Assembly (NCBI RefSeq): GCF_014762745.1
Contig: NZ_JABURJ010000146.1
Coordinates: 1-53,897, forward strand
DNA from: Kangiella sp.
GTDB lineage: Bacteria; Pseudomonadota; Gammaproteobacteria; Enterobacterales; Kangiellaceae
Length of the DNA stretch: 53,897 nucleotides
Reading direction: 5' to 3'
The notes under the pieces were generated by a model. That model made no database searches, was not told the origin of the DNA, and saw only the letters and a list, made by a program, of their open reading frames with translations. Below are positions 24,191-34,885 of this stretch, piece by piece (within the stretch, counting starts at the first letter, position 1; every line of letters starts with the position of its first letter). The translations under genes were made by a program, and so were the position numbers.

Positions 24191-25039
24191 TTAAATGTGA
24201 AGATCTAAAGGCTTGCGAGCGATAAACAAGGATAGCGGCCGCTTGTCGCGAAGTACATGGATTTGGTCCAGCAGTATGTCCCAGTCGGCAAACTTTTCGG
24301 CCAGCTCACCAGGTTGCAGAAGGAAAGCTGGCTTTTTAGGGCTGCCGTACTTGGCTGCGTCTTTCATGAAGGTATGAATGGCCACCATACTGCCGGCAGG
24401 TAAATGCTGGTGATAAAGATCCAGTAACGGACGATGCAAGTAACGGCATTGTAAAACCAGTGACGGCTTCTGTAGATGAATCAGCTGAATCAACTGGTCA
24501 TACTCTTCTTCACAATTGAGTTTGATTGGGGTGACATCAACCTGCCAACGCTCAATAAAGTTACTGATACGCTCAATTGCCATCGGATTGCGATCTATCG
24601 CCATGACCTGAAAGCCATGTAACCCCAAAAAGATACTATCCCGGCCAGAACCACAGCCGATATCAAAGGCCAGCGGGTCGCTGGTGGGTAGGTGTTGTTC
24701 GATAAGTTCGATGTATTCTTCAAGCAAAGGACTGGCTCGCCACAGGCGGCGACTGTTGTAATCGGCAACTAACTCTTCGCGCTGAAAATCCTCTGCCAGA
24801 AAAATTGCTTCAATGGGGTAATGTTGACGCTCGAACAGATCGTTAACTGCTTCTTGTTGAGCATGAGTGGTAAAAAGAATCAGTGGTGAACCTTTGGGTG
24901 GAAGTTCATACCAGCAGTCTTCAATTTCTGATAAGGGAAGATTGGTGGCGCCTTGTAAATGGCCCTGCCGATATTGCTCGACAGGGCGCAGATCGATGAT
25001 TGGTAAATCAGTGTTTTCTAAAAGCTTGGATTTTGCCAT
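24191..25039 (-). CDS. Rhodanese-like domain fused to a SAM methyltransferase
   Basis: A 282-residue two-domain protein. Residues about 8-100 form a rhodanese-like domain (PIIDLRPVEQYRQGHLQGATNLPLS), but at the site where active rhodaneses carry the catalytic Cys the sequence is LILFTTHAQQ, with Thr57 in its place. Residues about 105-275 are a class I methyltransferase with motif I LAFDIGCGSGRDSIFLG and the acidic residue in MAID. The C-terminal domain resembles TehB-like methylases. The inactive rhodanese may serve as a binding or dimerisation module. The start codon lies 32 bp inside the upstream DUF418 gene, so expression is coupled. Confidence 0.75.
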   Translation of the reverse strand: MAKSKLLENTDLPIIDLRPVEQYRQGHLQGATNLPLSEIEDCWYELPPKGSPLILFTTHAQQEAVNDLFERQHYPIEAIFLAEDFQREELVADYNSRRLWRASPLLEEYIELIEQHLPTSDPLAFDIGCGSGRDSIFLGLHGFQVMAIDRNPMAIERISNFIERWQVDVTPIKLNCEEEYDQLIQLIHLQKPSLVLQCRYLHRPLLDLYHQHLPAGSMVAIHTFMKDAAKYGSPKKPAFLLQPGELAEKFADWDILLDQIHVLRDKRPLSLFIARKPLDLHI

Positions 25040-26231
25040 AGGTTAAACTTCGCCACATCCACTCGAATGGGCCATACTGAAAGCGCTTGAGCCACCAGGA
25101 TGACCAGAAAAGTTGTAATAAAAACACTATCGCAACAATGCCCATTAACTGCAAGCGGGAAAGCTCGGTAAATAAACCTAGGCCGAAGCTATAGAAGATG
25201 GTGGTACAAATAATGCTTTGCATTAGGTAATTGGTGAAGGCCATTCGTCCAACAGCTTCCAGCGCATTTCGTAATTTGATTGCTGCCGAGGATTTGATCC
25301 ATAAAGCAAATAAGGCAATATAGCCAATCGCAATAAAGACGGCTGCGATATTGGTCAGTGTCATATAAGAAAACATCAACGACTCAAAGCTGAAACCGTG
25401 AGTAAACAGCTGCTTCATATCCCAGGCGGATAAACCAAAGCCAATTAACAGGCAGATGATAGCCAGCTTGATATAAAAAGAACGCGAGCGAGCGGCTGTC
25501 AGAACCCCGTATTGATAAAGTGCCATACCCAATAGCATGGAGCCGCCTATTCTAAAAATACCAAAGGTTAACCCCATCGAGAAAACATTCTCCACAAAGA
25601 AATCAATTCGGTCACTCACTTGAGCTGCGTAAGAAGTAATATAAGGCAAAGTCTCTTCATCAATGGTTGCCTGATCGGGATAGAACATCGAGAACATAAA
25701 TTCGAGATCTTCTGCTGGAATTTTATCAAGATGAAAAGAGACCATTGCCATATAGAGGGAATACAGAGCAATTAAAACGATACCGGTAATGAGTTTGGTT
25801 TTAGCGCTGGTATCGGTAAAAAGGAAAACCCAAAGACCCATGCAGGCGTAGATAAATAAAATATCGCCAAGCCAGATCAGAAGCGCATGAATCAGGCCAA
25901 AAACAATGAGCCAGAACATTCGGAAATAATGATACCTGGCGGCAGAAACGCCTTTCTCCCTGGCTCTATCCGCCATCAGTAAAATACCGGCGCCAAACAG
26001 CATGGAGAAGATGGTATAGAACTTCTGATCGGCAAAGATATGCGTAAAAGACCAAACCCAAACATCTGAAGAGGAAGGTTCACCTAATGCATGGGGATTC
26101 ATGTAGTAAGCAAAAATATTAGAAAAGCCGTAGATATTCATAATCAGAATACCAAGAACGGCAATACCGCGAATTAAATCAAGCGAGTGAAATCGCTTTT
26201 CACTGGAAGTGGGTAGCAAAGCAGTTGTCAT
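25008..26231 (-). CDS. DUF418/YeiB family membrane protein
   Basis: A 407-residue polytopic inner-membrane protein, about ten hydrophobic segments. It opens with RFHSLDLIRGIAVLGILIMNI, the characteristic first helix of the DUF1624/DUF418 family, and the C-terminal half holds EAVGRMAFTNYLMQSI and the closing GPFEWMWRSLTY, both hallmarks of DUF418. Function is unknown in the family; acyltransferase-like or transport roles have been proposed. It shares a 32-bp overlap with the following rhodanese/methyltransferase gene. Confidence 0.88.
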   Translation of the reverse strand: MTTALLPTSSEKRFHSLDLIRGIAVLGILIMNIYGFSNIFAYYMNPHALGEPSSSDVWVWSFTHIFADQKFYTIFSMLFGAGILLMADRAREKGVSAARYHYFRMFWLIVFGLIHALLIWLGDILFIYACMGLWVFLFTDTSAKTKLITGIVLIALYSLYMAMVSFHLDKIPAEDLEFMFSMFYPDQATIDEETLPYITSYAAQVSDRIDFFVENVFSMGLTFGIFRIGGSMLLGMALYQYGVLTAARSRSFYIKLAIICLLIGFGLSAWDMKQLFTHGFSFESLMFSYMTLTNIAAVFIAIGYIALFALWIKSSAAIKLRNALEAVGRMAFTNYLMQSIICTTIFYSFGLGLFTELSRLQLMGIVAIVFLLQLFWSSWWLKRFQYGPFEWMWRSLTYGKIQAFRKH

Positions 26232-26337
26232 GACTAATCCCTTAGCGAGAATAATTAGATAGTTGTTTTATCTTATTCTTACCATGAAAACACTGAATTA
26301 CCAACAAATGCTTGTAGCAAAATGTAACTAATGGGGT

Positions 26338-27033
26338 CTATTTTGCGCTTATTGATTTCCGTAATTTATTCCATTCAGGATCATCAATGTCGCCAAACTC
26401 ATCCATCTTGGGATAACGGATTTGGTGCTTGTCGCAAAACTTGGTAATGGTCGGATGCAGGGCTTTGAAGCAGATTTCATCGACTTCTGCCTGTGGGATT
26501 TTGCATTCGCCATACATCTTGGCATTGGAGCGTTGACGTTGTGCTTCGTAAAGAATCAGCGCGGTTGCAACGGAAACATTAAGTGACTGAACCATGCCGA
26601 CCATTGGAATGATAACGTGTTCATCGGCAAGATCGGCAGCTTCATCTGAAACTCCGACCAACTCGGAGCCAACCAGAATACAGGTCGGTTTGGTGTAGTC
26701 GATGGAGCGAAAATCTACCGCTTTATCAGACAGATGGGCAGCCAGAACCTGCATGCCCTGCGCCTTCATTTCTGCAATGCCAGACATTAGAGTCTCATGC
26801 TTGTGGGTGGTGACCCAACGTTTGCTGCCGCTAGAAGTGTGATGACCAGAATAGCGCACGCCTTCAGGGAAAACCGCATGGACGTGACCAATGCCAACCG
26901 CATCAGCGGTGCGAACGATAGCAGCAAGGTTATGGGGTTTATGGACCTCATCCATGAAAACCGTCAGGTCGGGCTGACGGTTGGATAATAGAGTTAGAAT
27001 TTTCTGTAAACGCTCAGGACTACGCGGTTGCAC
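26338..27033 (-). CDS. trmH: tRNA (guanosine(18)-2'-O)-methyltransferase
   Basis: SPOUT-class enzyme that 2'-O-methylates G18 of the tRNA D-loop. It is 231 residues, matching E. coli TrmH/SpoU almost throughout: RQPDLTVFMDEVHKPHNLAAIVRTADAVG near the N-terminus, ILVGSELVGVSDEA and the knot motif IIPMVGMVQSLNVSVATALILYE. The catalytic Arg is in IVRTADA. The start is 3 bp from the ridA stop; the run spoT-ridA-trmH is an operon. Confidence 0.95.
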   Translation of the reverse strand: MQPRSPERLQKILTLLSNRQPDLTVFMDEVHKPHNLAAIVRTADAVGIGHVHAVFPEGVRYSGHHTSSGSKRWVTTHKHETLMSGIAEMKAQGMQVLAAHLSDKAVDFRSIDYTKPTCILVGSELVGVSDEAADLADEHVIIPMVGMVQSLNVSVATALILYEAQRQRSNAKMYGECKIPQAEVDEICFKALHPTITKFCDKHQIRYPKMDEFGDIDDPEWNKLRKSISAK

Positions 27034-27036
27034 ACT

Positions 27037-27423
27037 TTAGTCCTCATCTAAACTTACAATAGCATCCATTTCAATTTGCGCACCTTTCGGTAATTCTTTA
27101 ACACCGATGGCTGCGCGAGCTGGATAAGGCTGCTCAAAATATTGCGCCATGATTTCGTTGACGGTAGCAAAGTGACCAAGATCGATCATGAAGATATTTA
27201 ACTTAGAAATATGATTTAAAGTGGCGCCAGCTGCTTCACAAACTGCGCTCAAATTTTTGAAAACCTGATGGACTTGATCTTCAAATGACTCAACTAGCTC
27301 CATGGTTTCTGGAATCAATGGGATCTGGCCCGAAAGATAAACTGTATTACCTGCTTTGACAGCTTGTGAATAAGTGCCAATCGCGGCAGGTGCTTTATCA
27401 GTTTGAATAATGGTTTTGCTCAC
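27037..27423 (-). CDS. ridA: RidA family imine/enamine deaminase
   Basis: A 128-residue YjgF/YER057c/UK114 protein that hydrolyses reactive 2-aminoacrylate formed by PLP enzymes. Typical blocks are [28 protein letters not shown] and the C-terminal [24 protein letters not shown], which includes the catalytic Arg in PARAA. A trimer is expected. It lies between spoT and trmH, a common arrangement in gammaproteobacteria. Confidence 0.93.
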   Translation of the reverse strand: MSKTIIQTDKAPAAIGTYSQAVKAGNTVYLSGQIPLIPETMELVESFEDQVHQVFKNLSAVCEAAGATLNHISKLNIFMIDLGHFATVNEIMAQYFEQPYPARAAIGVKELPKGAQIEMDAIVSLDED

Positions 27424-27458
27424 AGCAGTTTCCTTAAAGAGGTTGTATAAAGTTCTAA

Positions 27459-29576
27459 TTAAGGGTGACGATGAACTTTGTTGACGAAAGGAATGACCCT
27501 TAATTTTTTGATGATATTTGCCAGATGGACACGATTGCGAACGCCCATCTGGAAGGTAAGAATATTGGTAGAACCATCCAGTTCATTAATATCGACGTTA
27601 ACGATATTGGCTTCCTGGTTAGAAATAATATTAGTAATTTGTGCCAGTACACCGCGTTGATTGAATACTTCGATTCGAAGCTCGGCTATAAAGTCACCCT
27701 GCACATCATCTGACCACTGCACAGGAACGTAACGATCATTGTGCTTGTGGGCACGCTGCACATTAGGACAGGTTTCGCGATGAATGGTAAAGCCTTTGCC
27801 TGCGCTGACATAGGCCAGAATTGGGTCGCCAGGAATTGGGCGGCAGCAACGGGCGTATTTGACCACCAGACCTTCAGTACCTTTAATGGCTAAAGGAGCC
27901 TGATCCTTCTGAGGCATATCGACGACTGTATCGTCGCTTTCTTCTTTATCGCTGGTCAGGCGATGGGCCACCAATACGCTGGCAATTTTGCCAAGTCCAA
28001 TGCCGGCCAGCATGTCATCCACAGTGTCGTGGTGAGTAATTTTAGCCACGGACTCTAACTGTTCAGGCGGGAAATCTTCAAGCGGTGATTTGAGCACCTG
28101 CTCAAGCAGGCGGCGACCAAGATGAACCGCTTCATCCTGGCGAATATTTTTCACGAAATTACGGATATTGGAACGCGCTTTACCGGTCACCACATAACTG
28201 AGCCAGGCCGGATTGGGTTTGGCTCCTGGAGCCGTGATAATCTCGACGGTTTTACCATTGGTTAAAGGCGTGCTTAAAGGTGAAAACTGCTTATCAATTT
28301 TGCAGGCGATGCAGCTGTTGCCGACGTCGGTGTGAATCGCATAGGCGAAATCAACAGGCGTTGCGCCTTTTGGCAGTTCAATAATTTTACCTTTCGGTGT
28401 AAAAACATAAACCTCGTCTGGGTAGAGATCAATCTTGACGTTTTCTACGAACTCAATGGAGTCGCCTGCGTTCTGCTGTAACTCAATCAGACTCTGCAGC
28501 CATTCACGCGCTTTAGTTTCTGCCGGATGGGCGCTACCCGTTTTATACAGCCAGTGCGCTGCAACGCCGTGTTCCGCCATCTGGTTCATCAGCTCAGTGC
28601 GAATCTGCACTTCAATATGCATACCGGTTTTGTTGCGAAGCACAGTGTGCAATGATTGATAGCCGTTGGCTTTGGGAATGGCGATGTAGTCTTTGAAGCG
28701 ACCGGGGATGGGTTTGAAAAGGTTGTGAATTTGACCAAGAATGCGGTAACAGGAATCTTCGCTATCGGTGATGACTCGGAAGGCGTAAATGTCCATCACC
28801 TCATTAAATGTCCCCACCTTGTCACGCATCTTTTTGTAAATACTATAAACGCTTTTTTCGCGACCAATGACCTTGCAGGTAATGCGGGCATCTTTCAGGC
28901 GCGTTCGTAACTGTTCGGTAATGCGCTCAACAACTTCCTTTCGATGGCCGCGTACTTTTTTTACCGAGTGCTGCAGAATCCGATAACGCAAGGGATACAT
29001 ATTGGCAAAGCCTAATAGTTCCAGCTGTTCCTTTAGGCGATAGATACCAAGGCGATTGGCAATCGGTGCATAAATCTCAAGGGTTTCGCGAGCAATACGG
29101 CGACGCTTATCGGGACGCAAGGCACCAAGCGTCTGCATGTTATGCAAACGATCCGCCAGCTTGATCAGAATGACGCGAATATCCTGCGTCATGGCCATCA
29201 TCATTTTACGGAAGTTTTCCGCCTGAGCCTGTTCTTTGGATTGGAAATCAATCTGAGTCAGCTTACTGACACCTTCCACCAGATCGGCAACCGTTTCACC
29301 AAACTCAGCCGTTAAATCCTGTTTGGTCACATCGCAGTCTTCGATCACATCATGCATCAAAGCTGCCATGATGGTCTGATGATCAAGGTGCAAGTCAGCA
29401 AGGATATGTGCAGCGGCGACAGGGTGAGTAATATAGGGATCGCCGCTGGAGCGCATCTGCCCTTCATGCGCACGTTCTGCCAGCTGGTAGGCGCGCTCAA
29501 TATCAGCTATCTGGTTCTGTTCCAGATAACCGCTGAGCACATCCCGCAAGCTTTCGAAATGCGACATATCGGACAT
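27459..29576 (-). CDS. spoT: Bifunctional (p)ppGpp synthase/hydrolase SpoT
   Basis: Controls the stringent-response alarmone. A 705-residue chain with an HD hydrolase domain ([10 protein letters not shown] and LADRLHNM, about residues 75-150), a RelA/SpoT synthetase domain (about 240-350), a TGS domain near 390-450 ([20 protein letters not shown]) and a C-terminal ACT domain ([19 protein letters not shown]). The intact HD motif makes it the hydrolase-competent type. ATG 29576 is chosen; a TTG at 29579 just precedes it. It lies 29 bp after rpoZ. Confidence 0.97.
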   Translation of the reverse strand: MSDMSHFESLRDVLSGYLEQNQIADIERAYQLAERAHEGQMRSSGDPYITHPVAAAHILADLHLDHQTIMAALMHDVIEDCDVTKQDLTAEFGETVADLVEGVSKLTQIDFQSKEQAQAENFRKMMMAMTQDIRVILIKLADRLHNMQTLGALRPDKRRRIARETLEIYAPIANRLGIYRLKEQLELLGFANMYPLRYRILQHSVKKVRGHRKEVVERITEQLRTRLKDARITCKVIGREKSVYSIYKKMRDKVGTFNEVMDIYAFRVITDSEDSCYRILGQIHNLFKPIPGRFKDYIAIPKANGYQSLHTVLRNKTGMHIEVQIRTELMNQMAEHGVAAHWLYKTGSAHPAETKAREWLQSLIELQQNAGDSIEFVENVKIDLYPDEVYVFTPKGKIIELPKGATPVDFAYAIHTDVGNSCIACKIDKQFSPLSTPLTNGKTVEIITAPGAKPNPAWLSYVVTGKARSNIRNFVKNIRQDEAVHLGRRLLEQVLKSPLEDFPPEQLESVAKITHHDTVDDMLAGIGLGKIASVLVAHRLTSDKEESDDTVVDMPQKDQAPLAIKGTEGLVVKYARCCRPIPGDPILAYVSAGKGFTIHRETCPNVQRAHKHNDRYVPVQWSDDVQGDFIAELRIEVFNQRGVLAQITNIISNQEANIVNVDINELDGSTNILTFQMGVRNRVHLANIIKKLRVIPFVNKVHRHP

Positions 29577-29604
29577 CAATAATAAACCTTAAGTTACGGG
29601 CTTA

Positions 29605-29853
29605 TTAAAATAGAACCGGTCTTTGCTCACGCTCACGTTTGGCAGCGCGTTCTTCCGCTTCAACCGTTTCGCGTGTAGTCAAACCTTCTTCAATCTCACG
29701 CAAAGCAACAACGGTTGGTTTATCATTGTCCCAATCCACTTTAGGATCGTGACCACCGGTAGCGATTTGACGTGCGCGTTTTGCAGCTAACATGATCAAA
29801 TCAAAACGATTACCAACTTTCTCAACAGCATCTTGTACCGTTACACGTGCCAT
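29605..29853 (-). CDS. rpoZ: RNA polymerase omega subunit
   Basis: An 82-residue small subunit that folds onto beta-prime and contributes to the ppGpp binding site, fitting its place directly before spoT. The N-terminus [20 protein letters not shown] and [12 protein letters not shown] are strongly conserved; the acidic/basic C-terminus is normal. The purine-rich AGAGGTAAATT precedes ATG 29853. Confidence 0.97.
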   Translation of the reverse strand: MARVTVQDAVEKVGNRFDLIMLAAKRARQIATGGHDPKVDWDNDKPTVVALREIEEGLTTRETVEAEERAAKREREQRPVLF

Positions 29854-29988
29854 AATTTACCTCTTACATACATAATGTGGCGAAAGCGCCAATTGTTAAA
29901 TTCAGTGCTTTAAAGGGTTTCTAGCAGAAAACCAGTGAATAAAGCGTTAAAAAAGACTGTATAGAATAAGTGTACCGTAAAAAACCGC

Positions 29989-30861
<873 letters not shown>

Positions 30862-31728
30862 TTATTCGATATTTTGTACCTGCTCGCGCATCTGTTCGAT
30901 TAGTACTTTGATTTCCACTGCGCTGGCGGTGATATCTGCATTGATCGATTTTGAGCCGAGTGTATTGGCTTCACGGTTAAATTCCTGCATCAGGAAATCG
31001 AGACGTCGACCGATTGGGCCACCTTTTTTTAGCATGCGCTGAGCTTCTATTACGTGAGTTTTAAGGCGGTCGAGTTCTTCGGCCACATCGAGCTTTTGCG
31101 CCAAAAAGACCAGCTCCTGTTCGAGACGCTCTGGGTCAAGCTCAACTTCGGCTTCTTTAAAACGATTGAGCAATTTATCGCGCTGCCATTGCATGACCTG
31201 CGGCATTTGCTCGGATACTTTGTCCACTTCGACGCCAATGGCGGTTAAGCGTTGCTCGATCATCTCGCCCAAGGCTGAACCTTCGCGTTCGCGCACGGTG
31301 ATCAGCTGGGTAACTGCTTCGGCAAAGGCATTTCTAACATCCTGTTCCATGGTGTCGGTATCGGCTTCTTCCTGCTGTAGGATGCCTGGCCAGCGCAACA
31401 GTTGTGTCAGATCAGGCGATTGATTGTCCTGAGCCAGCACTTGCAGTTCTTCATGGGCAGTGAGCAATTGTTGGGCCATTTCCTGATCGAGTTTGATCTT
31501 GCCAGCGCTTTTCGAATCCATTTCAACGCGCAGAGTGCAGTCCAGTTTGCCGCGGCTGAGCTGCTTGCGCAGAACTTCGCGAAGAGAGAACTCGAGGTGA
31601 CGGAAGGTTTCCGGCATTCTGAAATTAGGTTCAAGGAATCGCTGGTTTACGGATTTGATTTCCCAGGTTACGTTGCCCCACTCGGTCGCCACTTGCTGGC
31701 GAGCGAAGGCTGTCATGCTTCTAACCAT
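30862..31728 (-). CDS. yicC: YicC family endoribonuclease-like protein
   Basis: A protein of 288 residues, matching YicC (E. coli 287). The N-terminus MVRSMTAFARQQVATEWGNV corresponds to E. coli MIRSMTAYARREIKGEWG, so ATG 31728 is the start; the reading frame continues 50 codons upstream without similarity. The C-terminal DUF1732 part includes LDFLMQEFNREANTLGSKS. E. coli YicC is reported to act on small RNA decay; that role is transferred by family only. It lies before gmk, as in many genomes. Confidence 0.93.
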   Translation of the reverse strand: MVRSMTAFARQQVATEWGNVTWEIKSVNQRFLEPNFRMPETFRHLEFSLREVLRKQLSRGKLDCTLRVEMDSKSAGKIKLDQEMAQQLLTAHEELQVLAQDNQSPDLTQLLRWPGILQQEEADTDTMEQDVRNAFAEAVTQLITVREREGSALGEMIEQRLTAIGVEVDKVSEQMPQVMQWQRDKLLNRFKEAEVELDPERLEQELVFLAQKLDVAEELDRLKTHVIEAQRMLKKGGPIGRRLDFLMQEFNREANTLGSKSINADITASAVEIKVLIEQMREQVQNIE

Positions 31729-32254
31729 GTATCTTAATGACCTTTTGCAGTGTGTTCGGCTCAATTGCGAGCGAATGCCCTGTGTTTCGGGCGAAAAGGG
31801 CAATTGTACCGATCTTTGGAGGGAATGGCGATAGGGGGTAATTGCATCTAAGGAGTAGGGACAAGAGTCTGCCCCCACAAAGTAGATAATTTATTGAAAA
31901 GGTTAGTGAATGACATCGTCAAAATAGACTTAATTATTAGTTAATAGCACGTCATTGCGAACGACTGAAAGGAGTGCCCGTGGTGCGACTGAAAGGAGTG
32001 TGGCAATCTGGTAATAAAGACTGCCTTTAGTCCTGTTCACGAGATTGCACCCGAGGGCATTTCCGTTGGTCACCACGTCATTCGGTCAAGAAAACGACCT
32101 CATGACTCGCAATGACTGAGTCAGAGCTTGACTTGAGCTTTGACCAAAGTTCGTGGGGACCTATCTGGGGCTGCCCCATTGGGTACTCATGAGTTGTCCG
32201 TGCAGATTCAAGGGCGGACACATAGGTACCGCCCCTACCCGAATCTAAAAAGGG
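31729..32254. repeat. Repeat-filled gap between apaH and yicC
   Basis: No gene. A GTCATTGCGAACGACTGAAAGGAGTG...GTGGCAATCTGGT repeat (31951-32012) contains an internal direct repeat GCGACTGAAAGGAGTG/ACGACTGAAAGGAGTG. An inverted relative GAGATTGCAC...CTCGCAATGAC follows at 32041-32116, making the pair look like a small inverted-repeat element of about 165 bp. GTAGGGACAAG (31856) and GGTACCGCCCCTACC (32225-32239) are GTAGGGGC-family pieces, and CTCATGAGTTGTCCG at 32187 resembles half of the palindrome at 19805. Confidence 0.6.
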
Positions 32255-33064
32255 TTATATGGCCTTAACACTAAAACGCTTTTCGTCTTCAAGGCGCAGG
32301 GCGGTAAGTTTGTTGCCCCACACGCAGCCGGTATCCAGGGCGTGCAGATTTGGAATGGGGCATTTGCCATTGAGGGCGGCCCAGTGGCCAAAGACAAGAC
32401 GTGTCTGGTGACCAATTTCGGTCATTTCGTACCAGGGGAATAGTCCTTTGGCCTGTTTGCCGGGTGATGATTTACTTTTAAAGTCCAAGGTTCCGTCATG
32501 ATGCACAAAACGCATCCGGGTCAGGGCATTGGTGATGTAGCGCAGGCGTTCAATACCTTCCAGCTTGTTGCTCCATAAGGCGGGTTTGTTGCCATACATG
32601 TGCCTGAAAAAGTCCTTGGCAGTTTCCTTCTTGCTCAATACTTCTTCGAGCTCAAAAGCACAGGCCAGGGTGGTTTTAAGCCCCCATTGTGGCGGTACGC
32701 CAGCGTGGGTCATCAGCACATTTAGGCTTTTATCGTAAATGGCCATGGGCTGTTTGCGCAGCCATTTCATCAGTTTCTTGATGTTGTCAGCGGCAAAGAT
32801 GGTATGCAGGTCGCTTTTCTTGGGTAGCTTGGCTTTGGTGTAATAACTGGCCAGCATGCTTAAATCATGGTTGCCGAGCACCAGTTGGCAAACATCCTGA
32901 TGCTCATAGGCAAATTGCAGTACTTCCAGTGATTTGGGACCGCGATTAACCAGATCGCCCGCTAACCACAGGGTGTCGTGTGCTGGATTAAATTGAATTT
33001 TTTTCAGGAGCAGGCGAAATTCATCATAACAGCCTTGAATATCGCCGATTGCATAAGTCGCCAT
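32255..33064 (-). CDS. apaH: Diadenosine tetraphosphatase ApaH
   Basis: Symmetrical Ap4A hydrolase, which also removes Np4 caps from RNA 5' ends. A 269-residue calcineurin-like phosphoesterase with all metal-binding motifs: GDIQGCYDEF (residues 7-16), GDLVNRGPKSL near 36, LGNHD near 65, and LMTHAGVPP near 115. It starts 5 bp after the apaG stop, the usual apaG-apaH order. Confidence 0.96.
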   Translation of the reverse strand: MATYAIGDIQGCYDEFRLLLKKIQFNPAHDTLWLAGDLVNRGPKSLEVLQFAYEHQDVCQLVLGNHDLSMLASYYTKAKLPKKSDLHTIFAADNIKKLMKWLRKQPMAIYDKSLNVLMTHAGVPPQWGLKTTLACAFELEEVLSKKETAKDFFRHMYGNKPALWSNKLEGIERLRYITNALTRMRFVHHDGTLDFKSKSSPGKQAKGLFPWYEMTEIGHQTRLVFGHWAALNGKCPIPNLHALDTGCVWGNKLTALRLEDEKRFSVKAI

Positions 33065-33069
33065 AAATT

Positions 33070-33447
33070 CTAATGAAGTGCTCCTGGGGCAGCCAAGCTA
33101 AATACTGGAATTGGTGCGTCAAATTGGGTGCCGCTATCGGTTTCCATCTGATAACTACCCTGCATGGTGCCGATAGGTGTATTAAGCACGGCACCGCTGG
33201 AGTATTCATAGCTTTTACCGGGCGCAATATAGGGTTGCTCGCCAACCACCCCCTGCCCTTTGACTTCAGTCACTTCGCCATTGGCATCGGTAATAACCCA
33301 GTGGCGGGCGCTTAAGGTTGCACCATGAGAACCAGTATTAGTGATTTTGATGGTGTAGGCAAACACGTAGCGTTCGTTCTCAGGCTCGGATTGCTCTTCG
33401 ATGTATTGAGTCTGTACGTTAATCTGAAACTGATACTCTTGGGTCAT
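33070..33447 (-). CDS. apaG: ApaG (Co2+/Mg2+ efflux-associated) protein
   Basis: A 125-residue immunoglobulin-like fold protein of the ApaG/DUF525 family. Recognisable from YVFAYTIKITNTGSHGATLSARHW, the GQGVVGEQPYIAPGKSYEYSSGA block and GTMQGSYQM near the C-terminus. Its biochemical role is unsettled. It is the first gene of the apaG-apaH pair, divergent from the SDR gene 203 bp away. Confidence 0.95.
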   Translation of the reverse strand: MTQEYQFQINVQTQYIEEQSEPENERYVFAYTIKITNTGSHGATLSARHWVITDANGEVTEVKGQGVVGEQPYIAPGKSYEYSSGAVLNTPIGTMQGSYQMETDSGTQFDAPIPVFSLAAPGALH

Positions 33448-33650
33448 TGTTTATTCTGTGTCTTTGGTTTGTGGGAGTTTGAGCAAGCAAAGAAAGCTTT
33501 GCACTATTAGCTGCATTGTCTATGGTTCATGGGGATGGCGCAACCCTCGTTCAATTGTGTTGCGGGCAATGGAGCGTGGATTTGCCGATGTGAAACCTAT
33601 AAGCCTGTGCTAATATTCGAGCAGTTTATTGTGACATTAGAGAATAAATT

Positions 33651-34433
33651 ATGAGTCATCTAAAAGATAAAACCGTTATGGTTACTGGTGCCAGCTCGGG
33701 ATTTGGTCTGGCTTGCGCTAAGGCTTTTGCACAAAAGGGCTGCAAGGTGATTGCCGCAGCTCGCCGCCAAGAGCGATTGGAAGCCCTGAAACAAGACTTG
33801 ATGCAGGAGCTGGGTGAAGACCGAGTATTTGTTCTGCCTTTGGATGTGACCTCCGAAGAGCAGGTTAACTCCATGTTTGATGCCATCCCGGACGAGTATT
33901 CTAAAATTGATATTCTGGTCAATAACGCAGGTCTGGCCCTGGGCCTTGAGCCGGCGCATCAGGCTGATCTGACTGATTGGCATCGTATGGTGGATACCAA
34001 CATCAAAGGCCTGTACCTAATGACTCGAAAAGTCTTGCCCAGTATGGTCGAGCGTAAGTCGGGACATATCATTAATATTGGTTCGATTGCGGGCAATTAC
34101 GCCTATCCCGGAGGCAATGCTTACGGTGCGACCAAGGCTTTCGTGAAGCAGTTCAGCCGCAATCTGCGCGCTGACTTACTAGGCACTCAGGTGCGGGTCA
34201 CCAATATTGAGCCAGGCTTGGCCGAGACCGAGTTTTCCCTGGTGCGCTTTCACGGCGACAAAGACAAGGCCGATAATATTTATAAAGGTGCTAACCCATT
34301 AACAGCAGAGGATATCGCCGAGTCGGTACTGTGGGCGGCGGAACAACCACAGCATGTTAATATCAATAGCATAGAGCTGATGCCAACCTCGCAGGCCTGG
34401 GCCGCGCTGGCGATTGATAAAGTACTCGGTTAA
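33651..34433 (+). CDS. SDR oxidoreductase, YdfG-like
   Basis: A 260-residue short-chain dehydrogenase. The NADP-binding motif is TGASSGFGLACAK near residue 13, with AARRQERL (the Arg pair favours NADPH), NNAGLALG near 91, catalytic Ser in INIGSIAGNYAYPGGNAYGATK with Tyr and Lys in YxxxK, and the IEPGLAETEFSLVRF segment typical of the YdfG (3-hydroxy acid/serine dehydrogenase) subgroup. It is cotranscribed with the MAPEG and SlyD-like genes just downstream (21- and 2-bp gaps). Confidence 0.9.
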   Translation: MSHLKDKTVMVTGASSGFGLACAKAFAQKGCKVIAAARRQERLEALKQDLMQELGEDRVFVLPLDVTSEEQVNSMFDAIPDEYSKIDILVNNAGLALGLEPAHQADLTDWHRMVDTNIKGLYLMTRKVLPSMVERKSGHIINIGSIAGNYAYPGGNAYGATKAFVKQFSRNLRADLLGTQVRVTNIEPGLAETEFSLVRFHGDKDKADNIYKGANPLTAEDIAESVLWAAEQPQHVNINSIELMPTSQAWAALAIDKVLG

Positions 34434-34454
34434 AAGACCCCTTAAGGAATTATT

Positions 34455-34883
34455 ATGACCCAACCCATTATTTTGCCGTTAGTTGCAATGGTCTTTTTGA
34501 CTATCATTGTTGCGATTGTCATGTATCGACGCCGTGTCAGTTACATGAAGGCAGAGCGTATTCATCCGCAGAAAGTTCATTCCAGAAAAGGTGGACTTGA
34601 GCACTTTGTTGATACCCGCGCGTCTGATAATTACATGAACCTGTTTGAGCTGCCGGTGCTTTTCTATGCCGCTGTGTTTACCATCATGCTGACCAATAAC
34701 AGCTCAGATTTGATGGTCGCCCTGGCCTGGGCATTTGTGGCTTTTCGTGTGGCTCATAGTTTTATTCACTGCACATATAATAAAGTGATGCACCGATTTA
34801 CCTCCTTTATATTAAGCTTTATCACACTAACCGCATTGTGGCTGGTGTTGGCTTCTAACTTGATTTTAGGAACTCAACTTTAA
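34455..34883 (+). CDS. MAPEG family membrane protein
   Basis: A 142-residue protein with about four transmembrane segments of the MAPEG family (membrane-associated, eicosanoid and glutathione metabolism). Blocks are NYMNLFELPVLFYAAV and AFVAFRVAHSFIHC(T)YN, which hold the family's conserved Asn/Glu/Arg residues. Bacterial members are often glutathione-transferase-like; the function here is unknown. AAGGAATT precedes ATG 34455. Confidence 0.88.
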   Translation: MTQPIILPLVAMVFLTIIVAIVMYRRRVSYMKAERIHPQKVHSRKGGLEHFVDTRASDNYMNLFELPVLFYAAVFTIMLTNNSSDLMVALAWAFVAFRVAHSFIHCTYNKVMHRFTSFILSFITLTALWLVLASNLILGTQL

Positions 34884-34885
34884 CT

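Noticed and set aside
31729-31878. 50-codon N-terminal extension of the yicC reading frame
   Set aside because: The conserved YicC N-terminus begins at ATG 31728; the upstream part has no similarity to family members and lies in repeat DNA.
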